Of a DNA stretch of 62,441 bases, positions 35,171 to 43,392 are shown one piece after another. The notes below the pieces were generated by a model. It was given only the letters and a program-made list of their open reading frames with translations, did not search any database and was not told the origin of the DNA. A program made the translations under genes and the position numbers. This DNA is from Bacillus carboniphilus (GTDB lineage Bacteria > Bacillota > Bacilli > Bacillales > JC228), in contig NZ_BAAADJ010000010.1 of NCBI RefSeq assembly GCF_039522365.1, positions 1-62,441 on the forward strand. The letters are read 5' to 3'. Position 1 is the first letter of the stretch; each line of letters starts with the position of its first letter.

Positions 35171-36371
35171 GATTAACACTCCCAACCTTCGGAATCATAC
35201 ACGTTAAAACCATTCCCTTGCCTTCGTTGTTTTTGATTTCCAATGTACCACGCAGTGCTTCAATTCTATCTTGCATAGCAATCAATCCAAATCCAGGGTG
35301 GATGGTTTCCATTTTTTCTCCATTATTTTCAATACGTAAGCAAATGACATCTTCTCGGTATTGCAATAAAACGTTGACCTCTGATGCATTTCCATGTCGT
35401 TTAGCATTGGTAATGGCTTCTTGAAGGCATCTCACTAATGTTAGACGAATCTGAGGAGACACTAAATCTTCTTTCCCTTCCAATCCGAATTGAGTCAAAG
35501 TCCCTGTGTTTTCCGAAAAAACTTTTGTGATTTTATGTAGATGCTTTGACAGCGGTTCATCATTCTCAGAAGGAGCAATCTGATGAATGCTATTTCTGAT
35601 TTCATCTAATCCTTCTCTTGCCACACGCGCAAGAGTGTTTATTTTTTCTTTGGCTTTTTCCGGGTTAGCGTCAATTAAATAGGAAACAGCATCTAATCCG
35701 ACCGTCACCGAAGTAAAATGATGACCAATCGTATCGTGTAAATCTCGAGCCATTCGGTTCCTTTCCTCCAATAAAGTGACCTGTTCAATCTGTTCCGCAT
35801 ACTGTTCTAATACTTGGTTTTGCTTCTGGATGAGCTTATATTGCTGAAGGTTCTCGTCTAGTAGACGTGATGTTCGTTTCTTGGATTGCATAAGAAGGTT
35901 AAAGCCTAAACCAATCGAACAAAAGATAAGAACATCAATATATTGCATGAAAAAATCAAACAAGTCCTTTTCCATAGCCCAATAGCGAGTGGTGGGAATC
36001 AAGATGGCAAAGGTTGGAATGGTCCATAATGATGTTTTCTTAGTCACTAAATAACCAATCATCAATGCGGACATAAGAATTGTGGAGTTTGTTAAGTGGA
36101 TGTGAAAAAACACACTTAAGATAATTGTGGATCCACCCGTAAGAACGAGTTCAGCAACAGGATAAAACGTTCGATTGACATAGTTTGGCCTCCAAAACAC
36201 TTGTGGCCCCACATAACACAAAGTAAGGATAGCTACAAAGTAGGTATAAGGAAGGCCTGATAACTTCTCTGGCTCTAAGTAAAAATAAATTAGTCCATTT
36301 ACATACCAAAATAGGCGAAGAAAAAAGATAAACCAATCTATTCCATGCCAGTCTTTATCAATTTTACTCAT
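35163..36371 (-). CDS. Sensor histidine kinase (HisKA_3 / NarL-partner type)
   Basis: The 402-aa protein has about five membrane helices in residues 10-160 without a large external domain, a coiled coil (165-205), the HisKA_3 motif ARDLHDTIGHH with phosphoacceptor His212, and a HATPase_c domain with CLQEAITNAKRHG and GFGLIAMQDRI. Short extracytoplasmic loops suggest intramembrane sensing, as in cell-envelope stress kinases such as LiaS or DesK. It is the first gene of the operon with the LuxR-type regulator. Confidence 0.9.
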   Translation of the reverse strand: MSKIDKDWHGIDWFIFFLRLFWYVNGLIYFYLEPEKLSGLPYTYFVAILTLCYVGPQVFWRPNYVNRTFYPVAELVLTGGSTIILSVFFHIHLTNSTILMSALMIGYLVTKKTSLWTIPTFAILIPTTRYWAMEKDLFDFFMQYIDVLIFCSIGLGFNLLMQSKKRTSRLLDENLQQYKLIQKQNQVLEQYAEQIEQVTLLEERNRMARDLHDTIGHHFTSVTVGLDAVSYLIDANPEKAKEKINTLARVAREGLDEIRNSIHQIAPSENDEPLSKHLHKITKVFSENTGTLTQFGLEGKEDLVSPQIRLTLVRCLQEAITNAKRHGNASEVNVLLQYREDVICLRIENNGEKMETIHPGFGLIAMQDRIEALRGTLEIKNNEGKGMVLTCMIPKVGSVNHG

Positions 36372-36446
36372 ATGACACCTTCAATCCTGTAAAATAGGCT
36401 TTCTTTCCATAGTTTACTAGATGTTGGATAAATGTAACAGTTACTT

Positions 36447-36477
36447 AGTCATAAAAAGTTTGAATGTTTTTATGACT
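36447..36477. promoter_or_regulatory. Perfect 11-bp inverted repeat between divergent units
   Basis: AGTCATAAAAA (36447-36457) and TTTTTATGACT (36467-36477) are exact reverse complements separated by nine bases. A smaller palindrome GTAACAGTTAC lies just left of it (about 36434-36444). The site lies between the divergent kinase and HAAS-CPBP genes, so an operator for the neighbouring response regulator is plausible. A cruciform or terminator reading is also possible, since arms carry A- and T-runs. Confidence 0.5.
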
Positions 36478-36550
36478 GGATTCACTGTTGGATATGACTT
36501 TCAATTTGTAGGATTAAACCAGAGCTTAAGAAACAAAGGGATGAACGATC

Positions 36551-37618
36551 ATGGAAAAAGAAGAAATGTTGAGACAAATGAGTACGCGATTAAAAGGAAT
36601 CCCTGAAGAAGAACAAGATGAATTGATTCAAATGTATAGAGATCTTTTCCAGGTTGCCAATGAAAATGGCAAAAAAGACGATGATGTTATTCATGCTTTG
36701 ACTAGCTCTCATTCAAAACAAATAGTAATGGAAGGAGTGTTTCAAATGAAAAAATACAGTGCGGGCATACGGATTGGCGTATCGATTTTATTAACCTTTG
36801 TTATTATGGCAGTGGTCATTGGGGTTCTTGCTGCTTTGGGCCGAATGGATGATTTGTTTTCGAATTATCCTTTTATGATGATGATGGCTTTTGTGCTAGC
36901 CATTCCAGCTACCATCTTACCCTTAGTCATGTTTAAAATGTGGGATCAAAAAAATCCATGGAAAATAGGCTGGCACTTTAAAAAGAAAGATATGATTTTT
37001 TCTGTTGTAGCTGTCCTGCTTTCATTTACTTGTGTAATCAGTTTTATTCTGATTCTAGATGGAATGGATCGGATTGAAGCAGGAATGCTTTCTTTTAATC
37101 AGGTTAAGTTCTCCATATTCTTGATTGCTTGCATCGGTTATTTTTTCGCAGCATTAAAAGAAGAAGTATTAGTAAGAGCCTATTTCATGTCGAATTTAAG
37201 CAAACTCGGGATGGTGAAAATGATTCTAATATCTTCTATTCTATTTACTTGTCTGCACTTTCCGACCGGGGGGATAGATCCATTTAGAATGGGAAGCTGG
37301 TTTGTGGGTGGTTTAGTATTTGCTTATATTTACTTGAAAAGTGGTTCTGTTGTTGTAGCTACAGTTGTGCATGCAGTTCATAATCTAGTGAATGACATGG
37401 CCATTCATGGGGCTGAGGGAGTTGCTATTTTTACATTAAATCAAACGGTATCTCTTTCTGATAAATTGTTTTATGAAGTAGCTTTAGGATTAATTTTAGT
37501 TGTGCTTACTTATGGGTTTTATGGTAAAAACGGTGTCTTTACCCCAGCACAGAACTTAATAGAGTTATGGGGACACAAGCCAAAAGAAAAAAATGATGCC
37601 TTTCAGACGGCAGGATAA
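36551..37618 (+). CDS. HAAS-domain / CPBP-family intramembrane protease fusion protein
   Basis: The 355-aa protein begins with about 60 soluble residues (MSTRLKGIPEEEQDELIQMYRDLF) that resemble the HAAS/DUF1700 helical adaptor. Then come about eight membrane helices holding the CPBP (CAAX protease/Abi) motifs: KEEVLVRAYF with the catalytic Glu-Glu and Arg, LHFP with a metal or catalytic His, and VVHAVHNLV. These proteases act in the membrane on proteins or immunity peptides. Normally HAAS proteins pair with PadR regulators and DUF4097 proteins; the DUF4097 gene is next, but no PadR is present. The start is the ATG at 36551; the binding site is poor. Confidence 0.8.
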   Translation: MEKEEMLRQMSTRLKGIPEEEQDELIQMYRDLFQVANENGKKDDDVIHALTSSHSKQIVMEGVFQMKKYSAGIRIGVSILLTFVIMAVVIGVLAALGRMDDLFSNYPFMMMMAFVLAIPATILPLVMFKMWDQKNPWKIGWHFKKKDMIFSVVAVLLSFTCVISFILILDGMDRIEAGMLSFNQVKFSIFLIACIGYFFAALKEEVLVRAYFMSNLSKLGMVKMILISSILFTCLHFPTGGIDPFRMGSWFVGGLVFAYIYLKSGSVVVATVVHAVHNLVNDMAIHGAEGVAIFTLNQTVSLSDKLFYEVALGLILVVLTYGFYGKNGVFTPAQNLIELWGHKPKEKNDAFQTAG

Positions 37619-37642
37619 AAATAAAAAGTGAGGTACTTATAG

Positions 37643-38599
37643 ATGAAAAAATTGTTCAATGGTTTTATGATCGTAGTTTTCCTGGTCATAGCAACGGCGC
37701 TACTATTTAATTTTAACGGAAATGCATTCTCATTCGAAACAAGTGAATTAAACAAGGAACAAGTAATAGATGCAGAAAAAATTAAAAAGATTGAGGTGGA
37801 ATCAAGCTCCACTGATGTATTGATTAAACCTACAAATTCAGATGAAATCCTAGTTAAGCTATCTGGGGAAGTAAGTAATAAACTGAAAAGTTCTTTCGTT
37901 CTTGAGGTTGATGAGGACAATGATTCTGTTCGTATTAAGGTGGAAAGAAAGGAACGATCATTTTTTCAGTCGTTTATTTCTATAAGTAAGGTGAAATTAG
38001 AAGTATATGTTCCACAAAATCAGTATGAAGAAATCGTTATGGAGACTTCATCTGGTGATGTTCAGTATAAAGAGGTAGAAGTGAAGCAATTGAATATACA
38101 AACTTCGTCTGGTGATATCGATGTAGAGGAAATGAGTGAAGTAGAAGCGTTATCTCTTCAGGCATCAAGTGGAGACATCTCTTTAAGTGGTATTGCTACT
38201 CAGAAATTAGAGGTCACTACATCGAGTGGAGATATCTTCTCGAATGGGGATCTATCTTATGAGAATGCTACTATTGAAGCTAATTCAGGAGATATTGAAC
38301 TTGAAAATGTTGAAGGTGATCTATCAGTAAAAACTAGCTCTGGTGATATCGAGCTTAGAGATAATGAATTGAAGGAGAATGTAAAGCTAGAAACTTCTAG
38401 TGGTGACGTGAATGTCTTCTTTAGAACTCAGCCAGATTCATTAAAGTTACATTTCAAAGCTAGCTCAGGGGATGGAAGTGTAAGCCTAGATGGCCTCCAA
38501 TATACAGAGAAATCTGAGCACAACATAGTTGGTGGACTGGGGGAAGAAGAGTATCAAATAGATGTTAAGACATCATCAGGAGATTTTACATTGAATTAG
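37643..38599 (+). CDS. DUF4097 (putative adhesin-like) protein with SSGD repeats
   Basis: The 318-aa protein has an N-terminal membrane anchor or signal segment (residues 6-24), then a repetitive beta domain. The motif SSGD (or NSGD) occurs nine times between about residues 133 and 315, at spacings near 18-25, as expected for rungs of a right-handed beta-helix in DUF4097 proteins. It should lie outside the membrane. It follows the HAAS-CPBP gene by 24 bases, matching the frequent HAAS-DUF4097 pairing linked with cell-envelope stress. The precise function is unknown. Confidence 0.85.
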   Translation: MKKLFNGFMIVVFLVIATALLFNFNGNAFSFETSELNKEQVIDAEKIKKIEVESSSTDVLIKPTNSDEILVKLSGEVSNKLKSSFVLEVDEDNDSVRIKVERKERSFFQSFISISKVKLEVYVPQNQYEEIVMETSSGDVQYKEVEVKQLNIQTSSGDIDVEEMSEVEALSLQASSGDISLSGIATQKLEVTTSSGDIFSNGDLSYENATIEANSGDIELENVEGDLSVKTSSGDIELRDNELKENVKLETSSGDVNVFFRTQPDSLKLHFKASSGDGSVSLDGLQYTEKSEHNIVGGLGEEEYQIDVKTSSGDFTLN

Positions 38600-38644
38600 A
38601 ATTAGTAATTTTAAAATTACCCTCTACCCAACTTCATGATCTCG

Positions 38645-38674
38645 TGTTAACCTATAAATGTTAACTGGTTAACA
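38645..38674 (+). promoter_or_regulatory. BirA operator of bioY
   Basis: TGTTAACC (38645-38652) and GGTTAACA (38667-38674) are perfect inverted half-sites 14 bp apart, the layout of Firmicutes BirA (biotin repressor) boxes. Two more GTTAAC words (38660 and 38682) lie between and beyond them with similar spacing, so a second overlapping operator may exist. It stands just before the bioY ribosome binding site. Confidence 0.88.
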
Positions 38675-38710
38675 TTAGTTCGTTAACAAACAAAGGTGGA
38701 GGGTATACAT

Positions 38711-39292
38711 ATGCAAAGAAATAACAAACTAAGAATGCTCATTTACTGTGCAATGTTTGCAGCTATTACTGGGATTTTAGCTCAGGTAGAAATTCCATTA
38801 CCGCTAGTACCTATTAGTGGTCAAACACTAGCAGTGGGATTAACTGCAACGATTATTGGTAGTCGCTATGGGGCGATCGCAATGATTGTGTATGCATGTT
38901 TAGGTGCAGTTGGAGTTCCCGTATTTGCAGAAGCGAAAGCAGGTCTTCATATTTTAGTAGGTCCAACAGGGGGCTATATTTTCTCATTTATTATTTCAGC
39001 ATTCATTACAGGTCTTATTCTTGAAAAAACTAAGTTTACCATTTTAAATGCGATGATTGCCAATACAATTGGAATGATTATTACGTTAACATTAGGTACG
39101 ATTCAATTGAAGTATGTGGCAGACCTATCATGGACAACTGCAATTGGAGCGGGAGTAACACCATTTATCGTGGTCGGTTTAATTAAGGCATATCTTGCAA
39201 GTGTCATCGGTATTAAAGTAAGAGAAAGATTGCTCAAAGCCGATTTATTAACAGACGTGAGCAGGGATAGTGAAAAAACGATTGCTGCATAG
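38711..39292 (+). CDS. bioY: Biotin transporter BioY (ECF S component)
   Basis: The 193-aa protein has six membrane helices and BioY signatures: AAITGILAQVEIPLPLVPISGQTLAVGL near the N-terminus and AKAGLHILVGPTGGYIFSF in the middle. BioY binds biotin and works with the shared ECF ATPases and EcfT, which are encoded elsewhere. The ATG at 38711 lies eight bases after GGAGGG. A BirA operator precedes it, so it should be repressed when biotin is plentiful. It is a single-gene unit closed by a strong terminator. Confidence 0.95.
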   Translation: MQRNNKLRMLIYCAMFAAITGILAQVEIPLPLVPISGQTLAVGLTATIIGSRYGAIAMIVYACLGAVGVPVFAEAKAGLHILVGPTGGYIFSFIISAFITGLILEKTKFTILNAMIANTIGMIITLTLGTIQLKYVADLSWTTAIGAGVTPFIVVGLIKAYLASVIGIKVRERLLKADLLTDVSRDSEKTIAA

Positions 39293-39302
39293 GGTTATGT
39301 AT

Positions 39303-39337
39303 AAAAAAGCTTGAGGCTATCATCCTCAAGCTTTTTT
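39303..39337. terminator. Bidirectional terminator between bioY and recQ
   Basis: AAAAAAGCTTGAGG pairs perfectly with CCTCAAGCTTTTTT; the A- and T-runs make it work on both strands for these convergent genes. It overlaps the recQ stop codon. Confidence 0.93.
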
Positions 39338-41501
39338 AAATAATTCCATTCTTAACCAAAACTGCCTTAATAGCTGTATATGAAATATCTTCTGGTAACA
39401 ATTCCTTCAAAGGTTTTAGTTTGTTGTCTTCTAGCAACGCATGCTTTTCAAGGACGAGCTCCTCCGTATCCTCGTCAAAAAATAACGTCCAATCCAGTTC
39501 ATACCCATCTTGATAAGCCTTGAAGATGTGATTTTCAATTGTAAGCTTTGTGATCCCACGTTCTTTTGCAATTTCCCCAATGGACATTCCATCCCTGAAT
39601 AGATGATAGGAAACGATATGGCTAGGCGATGAATCTGGATGAGTTGGAGCACTTCTTTTTGGAGTAACCGGTTCAATAGGCTTTGTATCAATCTCAACTT
39701 TTTCAATGGGCCCATTCTTCTCAATATAGGCCTGTATGCTTCCTAAAAAGGTTTCCCCATATTCATCCCATTTCCTAAGACCAACACCTTTAACTTGAAG
39801 CATTTCTTCACGAGAAGTTGGAATCAATCTGCAGAAATCTTTCAATGTCGCGTCCGAAAAGACCACATAAGGTGGGTAGCCATTTTCATCCGCAATTCTT
39901 TTACGAAGCCCTCTTAAATACTCAAATAACCCTTCATCAAATTGCTCTGTTCTCTCCACTTTTTCTGTCTTAGCATGAACCCAGACTTTTTCTTCCCCTT
40001 TCAAAACTTCATAAGATTTACTTGAAAGTTTAATAGTTGGAAATTGTCCATGCTGGACAGCTAAATAACCATCAGCAATAAACTGTTGAATTAACGTGTT
40101 AATGTCGGCCTCTTTATAATGAGAAAGGAGTCCATAGGTCGACAACTGATGAAAACCAAACTCTTTGATTTTTTGACCTTTGGAGCCTTTTAAAACCTTA
40201 GCAGTTAAGGACACACCAAAACGCTCACCCATTCTTTTTACACAAGAAAGAATCATTTGGGCTTCTTTCGTCATATCGACTAACTCCTCGGATTTTAGAC
40301 AGTTGCTACAGGTACCACACTTATCAACTCCATTTGGATCGGAAAAGTAATCGAGGATATATCGTTGTAAACATTGTTTGGTGAATCCGTATTGCACCAT
40401 TGCGTGAAGTTTTTCATATTCTTGTTTTTTCTGCGCTTCATTCATGATCGACTGTTCAATTAGGAACTTTTGAAGTTGAACATCACTCGAAGCAAATAAA
40501 AGAACACATTCGCTCACTTCTCCATCTCTTCCAGCGCGACCTGCTTCTTGATAGTAGGATTCGATATTCATAGGGATTCCATAATGAATGACGTATCGTA
40601 CGTTGGATTTATCTATTCCCATACCAAACGCGTTTGTTGCTACAATAATGGATACGTCGTCCTGAATAAAGTCATTCTGAGCTTCTAATCTCTCTTGTTC
40701 AGACATCCCAGCATGATACCGGGCAGCAGAAAAACCGTTATCCACTAGCCATGTGTATACTTGGTCTGTTGTTTTCCGAGTCGGAGTATAAATAATGCCA
40801 GACTCATTCCGCTTAGAAGTCACATAGCTTTTGATAAAATTCCCCTTTTTTACACCTCTTTCTACACGGAAATGAAGATTGCTACGACTGAACCCTGTGT
40901 TTATAACTTGTTCAGGGCTAATGTTCAGTAGAGATTGGATATCTTCAATGACTTGATCAGTTGCTGTAGCCGTTAGGGCAACAAGGGGACAGCCTATATC
41001 CATTTCTTCAATGTTTCGAACGATAGAGCGATAACTTGGACGAAAATCATGGCCCCATTGAGAAATACAGTGGGCCTCATCAAAGGCAATAAAAGAAAGT
41101 GGGATTTTTTTCACAGCATTTGTGAACTCAAAAGACTCGAATCGTTCTGGTGCTACATAGACGAATTTTAAATCACCTTGAATCAATTGATTCATAATGT
41201 CCTGTTGTTCCTGATGACTTAACGTACTGTTGATAAAAGCAGCAGACACTCCATTGGCTTGGAGGGCATCAACTTGATCTTTCATCAGAGAAATTAAGGG
41301 TGAAATGATAATAGCAGTACCGTCCATCACAAGACCGGGTACCTGATAACAGAGGGATTTTCCTCCTCCAGTTGGCATTACAGCTAAGGTGTTGTGATGG
41401 TCAAGAATATGTTGAATAACCGTTTCTTGACCAGGGCGAAAGCTAGAAAAGCCGAAAACTGTTTTTAAAATATCTTGCGCTCTATTTAGTAATACACTCA
41501 C
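39336..41501 (-). CDS. recQ: ATP-dependent DNA helicase RecQ
   Basis: The 721-aa protein has the SF2 RecQ core (GFSSFRPGQE, TGGGKS, DEAHC, QEAGRAGRDG), a four-cysteine zinc element and winged helix of the RQC domain (CLQRYILDYF...CGTCSNC), an HRDC domain (FDEGLFEYLRGLRKRIA) and a C-terminal helix-turn-helix module (SIGEIAKERGITKLTIENHIFKA). It acts in RecF-pathway recombination and fork repair. The GTG at 41499-41501 is preferred, behind AAGGAA; the in-frame TTG at 41525 precedes that site. Confidence 0.93.
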   Translation of the reverse strand: MSVLLNRAQDILKTVFGFSSFRPGQETVIQHILDHHNTLAVMPTGGGKSLCYQVPGLVMDGTAIIISPLISLMKDQVDALQANGVSAAFINSTLSHQEQQDIMNQLIQGDLKFVYVAPERFESFEFTNAVKKIPLSFIAFDEAHCISQWGHDFRPSYRSIVRNIEEMDIGCPLVALTATATDQVIEDIQSLLNISPEQVINTGFSRSNLHFRVERGVKKGNFIKSYVTSKRNESGIIYTPTRKTTDQVYTWLVDNGFSAARYHAGMSEQERLEAQNDFIQDDVSIIVATNAFGMGIDKSNVRYVIHYGIPMNIESYYQEAGRAGRDGEVSECVLLFASSDVQLQKFLIEQSIMNEAQKKQEYEKLHAMVQYGFTKQCLQRYILDYFSDPNGVDKCGTCSNCLKSEELVDMTKEAQMILSCVKRMGERFGVSLTAKVLKGSKGQKIKEFGFHQLSTYGLLSHYKEADINTLIQQFIADGYLAVQHGQFPTIKLSSKSYEVLKGEEKVWVHAKTEKVERTEQFDEGLFEYLRGLRKRIADENGYPPYVVFSDATLKDFCRLIPTSREEMLQVKGVGLRKWDEYGETFLGSIQAYIEKNGPIEKVEIDTKPIEPVTPKRSAPTHPDSSPSHIVSYHLFRDGMSIGEIAKERGITKLTIENHIFKAYQDGYELDWTLFFDEDTEELVLEKHALLEDNKLKPLKELLPEDISYTAIKAVLVKNGII

Positions 41502-41695
41502 AGATTTAAAGTTCCTTCCATACAAGAATTATGAAACTAGCGTAACATATCAGCATTGAAACGAAAAATAGAAGAAAAGGTGTTTTGATTAGGAGATTTT
41601 AGTGAAATTACTGTAGGATTTACCTTTTTTAAAAGGGAGAGAAGGTTTTTTTATGGTAAATGATGCTTTATCTAATGGTTGTTCTGCCGACGAGC

Positions 41696-41940
41696 CGGAC
41701 AGACGATCCGTTATTTTAATGAAAATGCTCGGTTTTAGAGGGGGAACCGGACCGTGGTTCCGCTATTTGACAGATTTAAGAGTAAATTCAGCTGAAATAT
41801 GCCTAATAAAGGATCCTCTGTCCGCAAAGTTCATAAGCAAATAACGGAACCTGTGTCCACTTCGCCCGCTAGCCGGACACAGGATCCGTTATTTTAATGA
41901 AAATGCCGGTTTTCGAAGGGAAAACTGGACAGTGGTTCTT
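41696..41940. repeat. Repeat family C, locus 3: one and a half composite elements
   Basis: CGGA-N7-TCCG-type palindromes start at 41696, 41748, 41810, 41845, 41874 and 41926. The intervals are 52, 62, 35, 29 and 52 bp. The first four form one element whose last arm is shortened; after a 29-bp junction, also seen at locus 1, a second truncated copy begins and repeats the sequence of the first (GTTATTTTAATGAAAATGC). It fills most of the 430-bp gap upstream of recQ. A short open frame through it is not a credible gene. Confidence 0.82.
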
Positions 41941-41957
41941 TTATGGCAACTCAACCC

Positions 41958-43268
41958 TCACCACTTCAACTCCTTCCTACACGTCGTTGCTAGTCTTGCA
42001 GCAGTATGCCGGATATGGTCTTGGTCCATCACATCCAACTCCTTTTGATCAATGGCCGCTAGTATATATTTGCAAAATTCCCATACTTCCTCTTGGATTT
42101 CTGAGTCACTAACAATAGCGATATTATTTAAAGACTCCAGGATTCCGTTCATGACAGATACATCATGTTTTCCGTAATGCTTAATCTGATAGAAGCTCTT
42201 ATATAAATATTCTCGGTACGGTTTCGGGTCCATAATAAGCCTAACCGTGCCTTCATTATCTGCAAAATATTTAGTTGGGTAGTAGTGTTCTCCAAGTTCC
42301 GCTAACAAAGAACCAATACGGTTTAAACAGTTGATTGCAGTATGGGGATCATTGATGCCAGGCGATAATGCTCTTAGTGCAATATCCACCAACTTTTGAA
42401 TAGAAAATTCAATATCATAAAGTCCAGTTCGCTCAAGTCCCATAAGAATATACTCTCTGTAGCCATTGCTTTCAAATTCCTTTTCGTGTCCATTCGTCCA
42501 GTATGAAAAAATAGGCATCCCTTTTTGAATATAGTCTCCTACTTGGAAATGGGCTTTTAAAATAACATTACGCTCTTTAGCCCAATTCAGTAATTCATTA
42601 AATTGGATGGATTGAACATAACCAGAAGTATCAGCAGGAACAGATCTCTCTGTTTTCTCTTCCAATTCTTCTAACAACGTTTCATTCCATTCGTAATTAT
42701 AGGAGGCATGTTTTTTGTCAAAATACTGTTTGATAACCTCAGAGGTATCATTCCGAATATTACCTATTAAATAATTCACCTGGATCCACCTTGTAGAATG
42801 ATGAATAAACAAAATAAAGGCACCTAAACAGACGATAGAAAAGAAGACGGTTAGTAATGGGTTTAAAAACTGTACTTCACTATTTTCTTTTAAAAGCAAA
42901 AGGCTTATTAAAGAAAAGACAAAACCGAATGAAAAGATACCAAGTACGTGTTGGGTAATCCGATCAGCCATAAAGTCCTGCAATGTTCTTGGAGAAAACT
43001 GAGATGATGTTGTTGTTAAAACCACCATAATAGATGAAAAACTAATTGTTGTCATAGTTAAAATGGCCGTAATGAGTGAGCTATAAAGAGACATAGCCAT
43101 ATCATGAGTAGTTAATAGAATGGAGGGAATGTGTTCCTCTAACCTTTGAAAGAAACCATAATCTAGATAAGTAGTAGTTGTTACAATGACGATTGAAATA
43201 AAGCTATATATTGTTGGTAAAAACCAATAACTACCTCTTAAACGAAACCACAATTTTTTATAATTCAT
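41958..43268 (-). CDS. DUF2254 family membrane protein
   Basis: The 436-aa protein has four membrane helices in its first 160 residues, with the conserved TTISFSSIMVVLTTTSSQFSPR segment between helices 2 and 3, and a soluble C-terminal domain with DIALRALSPGINDPHTA, the hallmark of DUF2254. The function of this family is not established; topology suggests a channel or sensor. The stop lies within the edge of the family C repeats. It diverges from yfmR across 124 bases. Confidence 0.88.
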   Translation of the reverse strand: MNYKKLWFRLRGSYWFLPTIYSFISIVIVTTTTYLDYGFFQRLEEHIPSILLTTHDMAMSLYSSLITAILTMTTISFSSIMVVLTTTSSQFSPRTLQDFMADRITQHVLGIFSFGFVFSLISLLLLKENSEVQFLNPLLTVFFSIVCLGAFILFIHHSTRWIQVNYLIGNIRNDTSEVIKQYFDKKHASYNYEWNETLLEELEEKTERSVPADTSGYVQSIQFNELLNWAKERNVILKAHFQVGDYIQKGMPIFSYWTNGHEKEFESNGYREYILMGLERTGLYDIEFSIQKLVDIALRALSPGINDPHTAINCLNRIGSLLAELGEHYYPTKYFADNEGTVRLIMDPKPYREYLYKSFYQIKHYGKHDVSVMNGILESLNNIAIVSDSEIQEEVWEFCKYILAAIDQKELDVMDQDHIRHTAARLATTCRKELKW

Positions 43269-43392
43269 CTAACTCACTCCTAAGAAACATGTTCCCCATT
43301 TCCTCCTATTTTTAACATGGCTTATTTAACGTTAGGTGTTCGCATACTTTTTGATTTACAATAAGAGAAGATTTAATGAAGGAATGGTAAAG

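Noticed and set aside
41653-41844. Open frame across repeat family C upstream of recQ
   Set aside because: It consists mostly of the palindromic element. The same sequence occurs at two other loci in other frames.
43269-43392. Attenuator leader before yfmR like those of the other two ABC-F genes
   Set aside because: The gap is short and shows neither a leader frame with a binding site nor a terminator, which agrees with a housekeeping role for YfmR.
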